From positions 2,207,558-2,271,557 of the forward strand of contig CP102060.1 in the NCBI GenBank assembly GCA_024579835.1: 64,000 nt of DNA. The letters run 5' to 3'. Under the pieces are notes generated by a model that saw nothing but the letters and a program-made list of their open reading frames with translations, was not told the origin of the DNA and did not search any database. Position 1 is the stretch's first letter; each line of letters opens with the position of its first letter. Of this stretch, positions 7,752 to 16,373 are shown piece by piece. The DNA comes from Clostridiaceae bacterium HFYG-1003. Lineage in GTDB: Bacteria > Bacillota > Clostridia > Clostridiales > Clostridiaceae. The translations under genes were made by a program, and so were the position numbers.

Positions 7752-8495
7752 ATGGAAGAAAAAACAACCCGAATCAATAAATTCATCTCAGAATCCGGTT
7801 TCACCTCCCGGCGCGAAGCCGATCGCCTGATTGAAGCCGGCCGCGTGGCCATCAACGGCGTCGCGGCGGAGAAAGGATCGAAAGTCCGTGAGGGGGATCT
7901 GGTAACAGTGGACGGACAGCCTTTGAAAAAGAAGGAGAAACACGTCTATCTGGCGTTCAACAAACCCCGCGGCCTGGAGACGACGACCGACGAGTCCGTC
8001 AAGGACAATGTCATTTCCTACATCAGCTACCCGGAACGAATCTTCCCCATCGGCCGGCTGGACAAAGATTCCCAGGGGCTTCTGCTGTTTACCGATGACG
8101 GGGACATTGTCAACCGGATTCTACGCAGCGTCAACAACCACGAAAAAGAATACATCGTCACCGTCAATCAGCTCATTACAACGGATTTCCTCAATGGCAT
8201 GGCCGGCGGAGTGCCAATTCTGGATACCGTAACCAAGCCCTGCACCGTCGAACAGCTGTCTACCCGCCAGTTTCGCATCATTCTGACCCAGGGCCTCAAC
8301 CGCCAGATCCGGCGCATGTGCGAGTATTTCGGTTACAAGGTCGTCAGCCTGCGGCGCATCCGGATCATGAACATCAAACTGGGCGATTTGCGGGAGGGAG
8401 CCATTCGCCATCTGTCACCACTGGAAATGAAGGAATTGGATAACCTGCTGCAAAATTCCATCAAGCATTTCACGGCGGAAGATACTATGGAATAA
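7752..8495 (+). CDS. rluF: 23S rRNA pseudouridine synthase, RluF type
   Basis: A 247-residue pseudouridine synthase of the RsuA/RluB/E/F family, modifying 23S rRNA. Residues 6-60 form the S4 RNA-binding domain (INKFISESGFTSRREADRLI). The catalytic motif is GRLDKDSQGLLLFTDDG with the essential Asp at about residue 102. QGLNRQIRRMCEYFGYKV near residue 180 is characteristic of RluF. The start has GAGGTACCC upstream. It is the first gene after the IS element, whose insertion rearranges its promoter. Confidence 0.88.
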   Translation: MEEKTTRINKFISESGFTSRREADRLIEAGRVAINGVAAEKGSKVREGDLVTVDGQPLKKKEKHVYLAFNKPRGLETTTDESVKDNVISYISYPERIFPIGRLDKDSQGLLLFTDDGDIVNRILRSVNNHEKEYIVTVNQLITTDFLNGMAGGVPILDTVTKPCTVEQLSTRQFRIILTQGLNRQIRRMCEYFGYKVVSLRRIRIMNIKLGDLREGAIRHLSPLEMKELDNLLQNSIKHFTAEDTME

Positions 8496-8829
8496 ACGAA
8501 TCATGTTGCAACTTGTGAAATAACTAAAAATGAAAACAACTGTTCAGTTATGCACATTTTGCACAGATCTCTGTGGATAAGTCCCTGTTATTTTGTGCAG
8601 AAGTAAAATTCCCGTAAATTTATTAGCAGATATTTCATAGATTTCCGCCTTGATTTTAATGGTAATCTGTAGTAAAAAGATGTTCTATTTAGAACTAAAA
8701 CAAACAAGAAAAACTCTAAATGCATATCTATGCATATTCTGTAGTATAAAAGTCCGGTACCCGTCTCTGAGTTATAGAACACAGGATTGATGCCTTGGAC
8801 CGAAAAGCCAAAAGGAGAGATCGAATACC
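8496..8829. other. AT-rich spacer with one DnaA-box match
   Basis: The spacer before ispF is AT-rich and contains a perfect DnaA box on the minus strand (TTATCCACA, 8572-8580). A single box without clustering does not make an origin. No gene was recognised here. Confidence 0.4.
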
Positions 8830-9318
8830 ATGAGAATCGGAACAGGTTATGACGTACATCGCTTAGTGTCGGATCGCCCCCTGATCATCGGCGGAGTCAA
8901 CATCCCCTTTGAACTGGGTCTGGCCGGCCACTCCGATGCCGATGTGCTTCTGCACGCCATCGCAGATGCCCTGCTGGGCGCCGCTGCCCTGGGGGATATC
9001 GGCAGCCATTTCCCAGATACCGACCCCGCCTATGCCGGAGCAGATTCTCTGGAGCTGCTCCGCCGTGTCGGATTGCTGTTGAAGGAATCCGGCTATCAGG
9101 TAGCTAACCTGGACTCCACCGTCCGGGCGCAGCGTCCGAAACTCCGCCCGCACATTGACGCCATGCGCGAAAAGATCGCGCAGGCACTGGCGCTTCCGCT
9201 GAACTGCGTCAGCGTGAAAGCTACAACGGAAGAAGGTCTTGGCTTCACCGGTGAGATGAAAGGCATCAGCGCAGAGGCCGTCTGTCTGATTGAGCCCGTC
9301 CGCAACTGGTCCGACTGA
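8830..9318 (+). CDS. ispF: 2-C-methyl-D-erythritol 2,4-cyclodiphosphate synthase
   Basis: A 162-residue enzyme of the non-mevalonate isoprenoid pathway that cyclises CDP-methylerythritol phosphate to the 2,4-cyclodiphosphate with release of CMP. The metal ligands are visible in GYDVHR (Asp8, His10) and in [11 protein letters not shown] (His42). The CDP-binding and hydrophobic-cavity segments [13 protein letters not shown] and [12 protein letters not shown] are present. AAAGGAGAG precedes the ATG. No other isoprenoid gene is in the window. Confidence 0.97.
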   Translation: MRIGTGYDVHRLVSDRPLIIGGVNIPFELGLAGHSDADVLLHAIADALLGAAALGDIGSHFPDTDPAYAGADSLELLRRVGLLLKESGYQVANLDSTVRAQRPKLRPHIDAMREKIAQALALPLNCVSVKATTEEGLGFTGEMKGISAEAVCLIEPVRNWSD

Positions 9319-9510
9319 TTCGATGCCGGGACATCCCCGTTGAAGCTGAATGACCACACCCAGTGCCTAGGAGAAGTCCGCCGTCAGAAGCTCCCGGAAC
9401 ACCGGATAAAATCATAAATCCGCAATAAAATATTCACATGCCGTACAAGGGCATGACATAAAATAAAGTCAGTAGCATTGAACTGCCATTAATTTTCAAG
9501 GAGGATACAG

Positions 9511-9867
9511 ATGAAACTTAGAAAAGGCCGACTGCTTGTCCTGGCCGCATTGGGTGGAGCAGCCTATCTGATCAACAAGGAAGTACAGAAGAATCCCGAA
9601 CTGGTCACCGACATGAAAAACCAGTGGGAAAACGTCAAGAGCGAAGTGGGCAAGGTTGTCCAGGACACCAAGGATCAGGCAAATCAGGTTCTTAATGAAT
9701 TTGAGAAGAATACCGGTGACTATACTGGAGAAGCCTTTGAAGCTGCCGAGGATCTGAAGGATGAAGTCAAGGATGCCGCCTCCGATGTGGTCGAAGAAGT
9801 AAAAGATAAGGCGGAAGACATCAAGGAAGAAGCTCAGGATACCCTCAGCGATGTCAAATTCCCCTAA
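9511..9867 (+). CDS. YtxH-like amphipathic helix protein
   Basis: A 118-residue protein. Residues 1-24 (RKGRLLVLAALGGAAYLI) form a short hydrophobic segment. The rest is highly charged with repeated EVKDAAxD / EVKDKAEDIKEEA units typical of YtxH and LEA-like stress proteins, forming long amphipathic helices. CAAGGAGGATAC gives a strong ribosome-binding site. Function is unknown; relatives are general-stress or envelope-associated. It is followed by a strong terminator and is monocistronic. Confidence 0.7.
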   Translation: MKLRKGRLLVLAALGGAAYLINKEVQKNPELVTDMKNQWENVKSEVGKVVQDTKDQANQVLNEFEKNTGDYTGEAFEAAEDLKDEVKDAASDVVEEVKDKAEDIKEEAQDTLSDVKFP

Positions 9868-9918
9868 CCCGATCTGATCATCAGAATCCGCAAGGATTGA
9901 TTGATATTCAGAACCATG

Positions 9919-9967
9919 AAAAAGGATTCAGCCTCTGAAAAACAACAGAGTCTGAATCCTTTTTTTA
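9919..9967 (+). terminator. Intrinsic terminator, possibly bidirectional
   Basis: AAAAAGGATTCAG pairs with CTGAATCCTTTTT, followed by more T residues. A-runs on the other side could allow termination from both directions. Confidence 0.88.
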
Positions 9968-10113
9968 CTTTCGCTTCGCGGAAGGCACCAGAATTTGCAT
10001 CGATGCGAAAAATTCGTCAGATACGATAATGGGACAAACTGGATGACGCAAAAGAACGGAAGAAACGACGATCCCCCAGGAACCCTCAGGGGCACCGGTT
10101 GAATCGGCCTGAC

Positions 10114-10407
10114 TTACTGCAGATACTGCACCGTCAGAAGGATGATCAGCCCCAGGCTGGCTGCACCGGCCAACCCCATCAGGATCTGAAATCGGGGATG
10201 TCTGGTTTTGTGCCGGAAGAGATTCATCGCCAGACAGGCGCCCAGGCCTCCGACCGCTCCGGTCAGGAGCAATGTGTTCTCCGGGATGCGACGTCGTCGA
10301 TTAACAGCCCGGCGCTTGTCCGAGACAAACAGTCCGAAGCTCAGAAGATTAGAGACCGTCAGGGCCCCCAGGATCAGCTGGCGATGTTGTGTGAGGATTT
10401 CTAGCAT
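10114..10407 (-). CDS. DUF1294 small membrane protein
   Basis: A 97-residue protein with three hydrophobic helices. The family signature is clear: FGLFVSDKRRAVNRRRRIPE followed by GAVGGLGACLAMNLFRHKTRHPRF. Function is unknown in the family. It lies between the YtxH-like gene and ctpA, on the minus strand, about 110 bp after the ctpA stop, so it might be read from the ftsEX-ctpA transcript if the hairpin at 10477-10502 does not terminate. Confidence 0.85.
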   Translation of the reverse strand: MLEILTQHRQLILGALTVSNLLSFGLFVSDKRRAVNRRRRIPENTLLLTGAVGGLGACLAMNLFRHKTRHPRFQILMGLAGAASLGLIILLTVQYLQ

Positions 10408-10430
10408 GGTAACTCCTTCCTGGATTCATT

Positions 10431-10457
10431 TCATGATCCGGTCATGATCCGGTCATG
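10431..10457. repeat. Short direct repeat, 11-bp unit
   Basis: TCATGATCCGG occurs twice in tandem (10431-10441, 10442-10452), followed by a partial TCATG. Confidence 0.8.
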
Positions 10458-10476
10458 TCGCGGGATGGCGAGAGCC

Positions 10477-10502
10477 GAGCCCTCATCAGGTGATGAGGGC
10501 TC
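10477..10502 (-). terminator. Hairpin downstream of ctpA
   Basis: GAGCCCTCATC and GATGAGGGCTC form an 11-bp stem with a 4-base loop just after the ctpA stop. No T-run follows on either strand, so it may be an attenuating or stabilising hairpin rather than a full terminator. Confidence 0.45.
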
Positions 10503-10516
10503 GTTCTGTCGGGTTG

Positions 10517-11800
10517 TTATTTATCCAGCTTCTCCCGGAGGACTTCAATCGCCTTCTGGAGCTGGGTATCCTTTTCCTTGGTATAGTTCTGTGCGGTCAG
10601 ATCCTCTGGCATGGCAACCGTTATGTCGGGCTTGATGCCAATCTGATGTATATTGGTTCCTTTCGGAGAGTAGTACGCCGCCACCGTCAGCTTGAGACCT
10701 TCCCCATTGGGCAGATCCATAATGGTCTGGACAATGCCTTTGCCATAGGATTTTTCACCGACCAGTGTGGCTGCCTCATAATCTTTCAGTGCCCCGGACA
10801 CGACTTCCGAAGCCGAGGCGGAGCCCATGTCGATCAGAACGACCAACGGCGTGCCGATGTATTTTCCGCCCACCGACTTGTCTTCCTGACGGTTTTTGTG
10901 CTTGTCGATGGTTGAGACTACGACTTTGCCCTTTTCAATGAAATTCGAAGCCATAAGAATCGATTCATTCAGATAACCGCCGGGATTTCCGCGCAGGTCG
11001 AGGATGTAGCCCTTGGCTCCCTGCTTCTTCAGCTCACTCAGCGCCTCTGCGAAATCCTTGTCCACATCCTTAGTAAACTGAGAAACCGTGATGAAGCCCA
11101 TGTCAGAGGCCAGCATCTCATAGCGGACGCTTTTGGTGGTGATCTCCCTTCGGACGATGGGAAAGTCCAGTTCTTCCTCACCCCGGCGAACGGTCAGCGT
11201 GACAGGCTGTCCGGCTTCCCCTCTCATGTAGCTTACGGCCGCGTCGAGGTCTTTCCCCGTATATACCTTGCCATCAATCCGGATGATGACATCGCCGGAC
11301 TGAATGCCGGCCTCTTTGGCCGGACTGCCGTCAATGGGCGCAACGACGACAATTTCATCGTTCTGCACGTTGATCTGAATCCCTACTCCGACAAACTTTC
11401 CGGTGCTGTCCGAGTTGAGCCGGCTGTATTCTTCCGCGTTGTAGAACTGACTGTAGGGATCGCCCAGGGAGTTGACCATGCCCTTGATGGCGCCTTCCAC
11501 CATTTTTGCTTCATCGATGGGGCCGTCATAGATCTGGTAGATCTGGTCCCTGATCATGTCCAGCTTGCGCCAGTCAGCGGGTATCGCCGCGCTGGTATCA
11601 GACGGTGCAGTGGAAGAACCGGCGGATGGTGCGGTGACCGGCAGTGTAATGGTTGGCGAAGTTCCGTTCTTTTCGGAGCCGCCGAACAGCCAGCCGGCGG
11701 CGAAGCCTAAGCTCAGAACCACCAGACCGATGAGCAGGAGCAGCAATGTATTGCTTTGCTGCCGATCCCCGAAGTTATTCTGGTTTGGAGTTTGATCCAA
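10517..11800 (-). CDS. ctpA: C-terminal processing peptidase (S41 family)
   Basis: A membrane-anchored serine protease of about 427 residues. The most likely start is TTG at 11800, with AGAAGGTG 7 bases upstream; a longer open frame runs back into ftsX. A transmembrane helix near the N-terminus (LLLLLIGLVVLSLGFAAGWLFG) is followed by a Ser/Thr/Pro linker, a PDZ domain (GVGIQINVQND to GDVIIRIDGK) and the S41 core. The catalytic Ser is in GSASASEVV and the Lys in GEKSYGKG. It follows ftsE and ftsX in the same direction. In Bacillota such a protease next to FtsEX suggests a role in cell-wall turnover or division; that is inference. Confidence 0.93.
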   Translation of the reverse strand: MDQTPNQNNFGDRQQSNTLLLLLIGLVVLSLGFAAGWLFGGSEKNGTSPTITLPVTAPSAGSSTAPSDTSAAIPADWRKLDMIRDQIYQIYDGPIDEAKMVEGAIKGMVNSLGDPYSQFYNAEEYSRLNSDSTGKFVGVGIQINVQNDEIVVVAPIDGSPAKEAGIQSGDVIIRIDGKVYTGKDLDAAVSYMRGEAGQPVTLTVRRGEEELDFPIVRREITTKSVRYEMLASDMGFITVSQFTKDVDKDFAEALSELKKQGAKGYILDLRGNPGGYLNESILMASNFIEKGKVVVSTIDKHKNRQEDKSVGGKYIGTPLVVLIDMGSASASEVVSGALKDYEAATLVGEKSYGKGIVQTIMDLPNGEGLKLTVAAYYSPKGTNIHQIGIKPDITVAMPEDLTAQNYTKEKDTQLQKAIEVLREKLDK

Positions 11801-11823
11801 TGGTAACACCTTCTTTGTTCGTA

Positions 11824-12711
11824 TTACACATTCAGATGTTTCCGTATCGACAGGAAGGACCCCAGGGCTCCGATGACCATACCGGCCAGCGCAAACTGCC
11901 AGCTGAGCCACTGCAGAATCACTTGCGGATCCGGCAGGGTAACAAACGGCAGGCTGAGCTGTGCCTGCGTGAAGGCATAGCGGTAGCCAAGGAACAGGAG
12001 TCCCACGGCAATGGCGGCTCCCAGAATTCCGATCAGGATTCCCTCGATGATGAAAGGCCAGCGGATGAACCAGTTGGTCGCTCCGACAAACTTCATGATC
12101 TCAATTTCCCGCCGGCGGCCAAAAACAGCCAGCTTGATCGAGTTGCCAATGAGGAACAGAGAAATCAGAATGAGTATACCAAATATTATAACCCCGACCA
12201 GACGAATTGTCTTTGCCCAATCGATTAAAGTATTGATCGTATCGGAATCGTTGGCGACGGACTCAACCCCCGGCTGTCCGGCGGCTGCGCTGACCAGACC
12301 CTCGGCCAGCTCCGGCTTTTCCAATCGAACTATGTAGGAACTGGGATAGGGATTGTTGGCATCTGCCGAAAATCCGTCCAGCAGTGTCGAATCCGCATCG
12401 AGAGAAGCCTTGGCATTATTGAAGGCAGTCACCTTGTCTTCATAGGTTACCTCTTCGACGCCGGTCTGTGAGTTCAAAATTCCCTCCAGAGCTGTTTTCT
12501 GTTCCGCAGTCACCGCGTCCTGAAGAAATACCCGCACGACGGTCTGCTGTTCCACATTGCGCACCAGGTGATTGATCGACAGGGCCACCATCAGAAATAC
12601 CCCAAAAATCAAAATAGTCGCTGCCACCGTAGCGATGGATGCCAGGGTAACGGACAGGTTTCGCCGCAGGGAGTGAAATGCTTTGCCAAAAGAACCAAAA
12701 AAATTATTCAT
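11824..12711 (-). CDS. ftsX: Cell division ABC transporter permease FtsX
   Basis: A 295-residue integral membrane protein. It has an N-terminal segment [17 protein letters not shown], a first helix at about 24-46, a large extracytoplasmic loop (about 50-170), and three further helices. The conserved cytoplasmic segment FGRRREIEIMKFVGATNWFI lies between helices 2 and 3. FtsX couples ATP hydrolysis by FtsE to activation of peptidoglycan hydrolases. Its start overlaps the end of ftsE by 8 bp, and ctpA follows 23 bp downstream. Confidence 0.96.
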   Translation of the reverse strand: MNNFFGSFGKAFHSLRRNLSVTLASIATVAATILIFGVFLMVALSINHLVRNVEQQTVVRVFLQDAVTAEQKTALEGILNSQTGVEEVTYEDKVTAFNNAKASLDADSTLLDGFSADANNPYPSSYIVRLEKPELAEGLVSAAAGQPGVESVANDSDTINTLIDWAKTIRLVGVIIFGILILISLFLIGNSIKLAVFGRRREIEIMKFVGATNWFIRWPFIIEGILIGILGAAIAVGLLFLGYRYAFTQAQLSLPFVTLPDPQVILQWLSWQFALAGMVIGALGSFLSIRKHLNV

Positions 12712-13387
12712 CGACTGAGTACCTTCCTCTCAACTCGTCCCGGACCAGGCTGCCATGATCAAACGCCAGGACGCGCTTCTCCATCGTATCCACGAGTTCC
12801 TTGCCGTGGGTAGCCATAATGACTGTGGTGCCCTGTTCATTGATCTGCACCAGCAGTTTCATGATGTCCCAGCTGGTATCCGGATCCAGATTCCCGGTGG
12901 GTTCATCCGCAATCAGCATGACCGGCCGGTTGACCAGAGCCCGGGCAATGGACACACGCTGCTGTTCGCCGCCGGAGAGTTCATTGGGAAATGCTTTTTC
13001 CCGCCCGGTCAGTCCGACCATGGCCAGGACCTCCGGAACGCGCGATTTAATCAAAGAGGTTTTGGCGCTGGTGACGCGCATGGCAAATGCCACATTTTCA
13101 TATACGTTCATCGTGGGAATCAACTTAAAATCCTGAAACACCATGCCGATCCGGCGCCGGTAATACGGGATCTGGGCATCCTTTAATGCCGCTATATCCG
13201 CTCCGTCCACCAGAACCTTCCCGCTGGTCGCCGTCAGTTCCCGCAGCAGCAGCCGAATAAAGGTTGACTTGCCGGCGCCGGAGGCTCCGATCAGGAAAAC
13301 AAACTCTCCGTCATGGATTTTCACCGAAAAGTTATTCAGGGCAGTGACGTTTTTGTAATCCTTTGTCACTTTTACGAATTCGATCAT
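12704..13387 (-). CDS. ftsE: Cell division ATP-binding protein FtsE
   Basis: A 227-residue ABC ATPase. The start at 13387 ([11 protein letters not shown]) has AAGGAG upstream; the open frame continues further but without a site. The Walker A motif is GASGAGKS, the signature is [15 protein letters not shown], and Walker B is [13 protein letters not shown]. The Q-loop reads [10 protein letters not shown], as in FtsE. It is the first gene of the ftsE-ftsX-ctpA cluster; a TATACT hexamer in the 13.57 kb region may be its -10 element. Confidence 0.96.
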   Translation of the reverse strand: MIEFVKVTKDYKNVTALNNFSVKIHDGEFVFLIGASGAGKSTFIRLLLRELTATSGKVLVDGADIAALKDAQIPYYRRRIGMVFQDFKLIPTMNVYENVAFAMRVTSAKTSLIKSRVPEVLAMVGLTGREKAFPNELSGGEQQRVSIARALVNRPVMLIADEPTGNLDPDTSWDIMKLLVQINEQGTTVIMATHGKELVDTMEKRVLAFDHGSLVRDELRGRYSVDE

Positions 13388-13596
13388 TCCTTTTCTCCTT
13401 CTTTGCAGGGATTGTACCAGAGGGATCAAACCACGGGAAATTCCAATGGCTCCGATCCTCGGCGTCCGGCTGTTGCCCTGCCGAAAGGGACAAACATCCT
13501 TGTCCCACGCGTCTCGTTCTGCCTCACCGGAGGCTGGAACGGCTCTGTCTTTGTACAGGTTTTAATTCTCACACAGTAGTATAAAGATCCCATAAA

Positions 13597-13628
13597 GAAA
13601 AAAGACCGACAGTTTTGTCAGCCTTTGC
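13597..13628 (-). terminator. Intrinsic terminator after yitT
   Basis: On the minus strand GCTGACA-aaac-TGTCGGT is followed by CTTTTTTC. The stem contains wobble pairs. Confidence 0.65.
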
Positions 13629-13638
13629 TCCGATATTC

Positions 13639-14496
13639 TTACAGGATGGAAATATCCTGATAGCCTTCTCCCAGGACTTCCCTGACTTCGTTGACCGACA
13701 GGAATGCTTTGGGATCCACCTCTTTGATGAAGTGTTTCAGATCGATGTAGTTGCGGCGGTTCATGACAACATAGATGACCTCCGTGTCTTCCCGGGTGAA
13801 TCCGCCGTAGCCTTTCAGCATGGTGCAGCTCCGGTCCAGTTTCTCGATAATGAACTGCCGGATCGCTTCACTCTTCTGGCTGATAATCATAATCTCCTTG
13901 GCAGTCCGGGTACCCTCGATGAACCGGTCAATCAGATTCCCGTTGATCAGGACGCTGAGCAGGGAGAAGAGTCCGACTTCCCAGCCGAATACGAGCAGGC
14001 CTCCCGCCGTGATGATGAAATCCACCATCAGGAGGGATTTGCCCAGATCAAAGTGGAAAAACTTGGAAATGATCTTGGCGACAATGTCAGTTCCCCCGGT
14101 GGATCCGCCGAAATTGAAGACGATCGCCATTCCCACGGAACTTAAGGCCGTGCCGTAGAATGTGTTCAGGAACATATCGTTGGTCAGGTGGATCGATCCC
14201 ACTAAGCTTTGCAGCACAGCCAGGACGATGTTCATGAAGAAGGAGGCATAAATGGTTTTAGCTCCAAAGACTTTACCCAGAAACAAAAAGCCGATGCCAA
14301 AGAAAACAACGTTCAGAACCAGAATATAGATGGCTTTGCTGATCACCGGATAGAGCTTGCCCATGATAATAGCGATTCCCGAAATGCCGCCGGCTGCCAG
14401 GTTGGATGGAAAGTAGAAGAAATGCAGTGAAACTGCCACCAGAATGACCCCCAGAGAGATCATCAGGTAGTCGCGCAGATTGTTCTTGGTAAACAT
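13639..14496 (-). CDS. YitT family membrane protein (DUF2179 C-terminus)
   Basis: A 285-residue protein with five to six membrane helices in residues 1-200. FYFPSNLAAGGISGIAII and NFGGSTGGTDIVAKII are the two YitT repeat signatures. A soluble C-terminal domain (about 205-285, IISQKSEAIRQFIIEKLDRSCT, GYGGFTREDTEVIYVV) corresponds to DUF2179, which has a ferredoxin-like fold. Transport substrate is unknown. It lies downstream of alr on the same strand but is separated by a terminator. Confidence 0.92.
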   Translation of the reverse strand: MFTKNNLRDYLMISLGVILVAVSLHFFYFPSNLAAGGISGIAIIMGKLYPVISKAIYILVLNVVFFGIGFLFLGKVFGAKTIYASFFMNIVLAVLQSLVGSIHLTNDMFLNTFYGTALSSVGMAIVFNFGGSTGGTDIVAKIISKFFHFDLGKSLLMVDFIITAGGLLVFGWEVGLFSLLSVLINGNLIDRFIEGTRTAKEIMIISQKSEAIRQFIIEKLDRSCTMLKGYGGFTREDTEVIYVVMNRRNYIDLKHFIKEVDPKAFLSVNEVREVLGEGYQDISIL

Positions 14497-14538
14497 GGTA
14501 ATCCTCCTGTAAATATTAATTCCCCGAAATTATCGCTG

Positions 14539-14561
14539 AAAAAGCCTCCCGTCAAGGAGGC
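14539..14561 (-). terminator. Intrinsic terminator after alr
   Basis: The hairpin GCCTCC-ttgacg-GGAGGC is followed by five T residues on the minus strand. It lies between alr and yitT. Confidence 0.75.
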
Positions 14562-14743
14562 CTGCGATCTTTTTTTATTTTCTATAAGCGACAGGCGAAA
14601 TCACCGTATGATTAGCAAAGGATTATTTGCCGCTTTTGTTTCCTTCGGTATTATACCAATCTTTTCCGGCCATTTCAATGAGCAGGATTCGTCAGTGCTC
14701 AATTCCCGGGATCAAACAGAGTGAGTCGGTTCGGATTCCCGGT

Positions 14744-15880
14744 TTACTCGTTGATGTAGTGCCTGGGCACCCGTTTGCCAATGTTGCAGGTAATCTCATA
14801 GGAAATGGTTCCCAGATCCCGGCCCATTTCGTCAGCCCAGAAGGAAACAGCCCCGTCCTGACCGATCAGCGTCACCATGTCCCCTTCTTTTGCCTCCGGC
14901 GCATCTGTCAGATCCACCATGAACTGATCCATGCAGACCCGGCCGACAATGGGCAGTTCCAGACCCCGGTAGAGAACTTTGCCTTTATTGGACAGCAGGC
15001 GGTTGTAGCCGTCGGCATAGCCGACCGGAATCGTGCCGATGACTGAATCACGCTTGGCCTGCCAGGTATTGCCGTAGCCCACGGTGGTTCCTGCCTGAAG
15101 CGGCTTGACCATGGCCAGGGCGGCATAGAAGGAAAGGACAGGCCGTATCGGCAGCCGCTCCTTTTGCACTTCATCCGACGGATAATAGCCGTACTGGATA
15201 ATCCCGGGACGTACCGAGTCAAAATGAGCCTGCGGCAGATCAATGATCGCCGCTGAATTCGCCATATGATAGTGGTTGAACTTCACGCCGGCCTGATCCA
15301 GCCAGCCCTTCATTCTCAGATAGCGCTCCAGCTGAAGCTCCGAGAAGGTCTTGTCGGCATCATCAGCCGTTGAAAAGTGGGTAAACAGCTCCTCCGCAAT
15401 GACCATCGGCAAACGGGTGATTTCCCCGATCTCGCGGCCCGACTCCTCCGTGATGGAAAAACCAATCCGTGACATTCCGGTATCCAGCGCAACGGACAGG
15501 CGTACCGGACGATTCTGACGAACTGCCTCCTCAGAAAACGGACGGGCTTGAGCCAGTGAATAGACTGTAATGGTTATATCATGAGCAACAGCTTCCCGGG
15601 CCAGTTCACCGGGTGTATAGCCCAGTACCAGAATGGAAGAATCCGGATCATGCTGACGCAGCTCCAGTGCCTCGTTGAGAATGGCGACGGCAAAATCTTT
15701 GACACCGCAGGAGCGAATCGCAGCAGCCACCGGAATCATGCCATGACCGTAAGCATCCGCCTTAACAACACTGATTACGCGCTTCCCTTGAGCTGCCGCC
15801 TGGATTGCCCGAATGTTCTCCTTCAGGATGCCCAGATCAACCTCCGCCCAGGCTGGGCGGCCACTATAACACATCGTCAT
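14744..15880 (-). CDS. alr: Alanine racemase
   Basis: A 378-residue PLP enzyme that makes D-alanine for peptidoglycan. The PLP lysine is in VVKADAYGHG (about residue 40). The C-terminal catalytic tyrosine region is GYGNTWQA, and RVCMDQFMVDLTD is the conserved beta-domain motif. Length is normal. The gene is the last of the acpS-17.9 kb gene-nnr-alr series on the minus strand, an order common in Bacillota, but a 490-bp spacer with tandem repeats separates it from nnr. Confidence 0.97.
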   Translation of the reverse strand: MTMCYSGRPAWAEVDLGILKENIRAIQAAAQGKRVISVVKADAYGHGMIPVAAAIRSCGVKDFAVAILNEALELRQHDPDSSILVLGYTPGELAREAVAHDITITVYSLAQARPFSEEAVRQNRPVRLSVALDTGMSRIGFSITEESGREIGEITRLPMVIAEELFTHFSTADDADKTFSELQLERYLRMKGWLDQAGVKFNHYHMANSAAIIDLPQAHFDSVRPGIIQYGYYPSDEVQKERLPIRPVLSFYAALAMVKPLQAGTTVGYGNTWQAKRDSVIGTIPVGYADGYNRLLSNKGKVLYRGLELPIVGRVCMDQFMVDLTDAPEAKEGDMVTLIGQDGAVSFWADEMGRDLGTISYEITCNIGKRVPRHYINE

Positions 15881-16081
15881 TTTTCCCTTCTCCTTCTCGA
15901 AAAGATTTGTCAGAGTAATGAATGATTGATGATTTAATTCAATTAATAGGGGCCTGATCTTAGAAGCATATATTAGGACTGTTGATCATTCCATTCGAAG
16001 AATATTGCTGATTCAGTTCGAATGGTTATGTGGGGGTTCGATTCGAAATTATTCTATTTATTGCGGGTGATCCTGACCATA

Positions 16082-16160
16082 ACCTGATTGTGAGGGTGTA
16101 CCTGAGTATGGGGGTGTACCTGATTAGAGGATGCACCTGATTAGAGGCTGTACCTGATGT
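16082..16160. repeat. Degenerate tandem repeat, 17-18-bp unit
   Basis: Units beginning ACCTGA recur at 16082, 16100, 16118, 16135 and (partial) 16152, for example ACCTGATTAGAGGATGC and ACCTGATTAGAGGCTGT. It lies in the nnr-alr spacer (15881-16373), in which no gene was recognised. Confidence 0.85.
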
Positions 16161-16235
16161 CGATTCCTCTCTCAGATGTTGTTCTCAGGAGGGCGTCATT
16201 TTTCCCGTTGTTGATATTACCCGGCATCAGCGAAT

Positions 16236-16301
16236 CTCTTCGTGCTCTCTTCGTGCTCTCTTCGTGCTCTCTTCGTGATCTCTTTGTGCTCGCTTTGTCC
16301 T
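16236..16301. repeat. Tandem repeat, 11-bp unit, six copies
   Basis: CTCTTCGTGCT occurs three times without change (16236-16268), then three times with one to three substitutions. It lies 76 bp after the first array in the same nnr-alr spacer. Confidence 0.92.
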
Positions 16302-16373
16302 CTTCCGGGGATTTTTCCGTAGTCTCGTTGGCTCTCGCCGCCGGACGATCCGGAGATTGCCCTGTCTGTGTTA

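Noticed and set aside
8572-8580. Replication origin based on a DnaA box
   Set aside because: A single TTATCCACA with no cluster, no AT-rich unwinding repeats and no dnaA/dnaN nearby.
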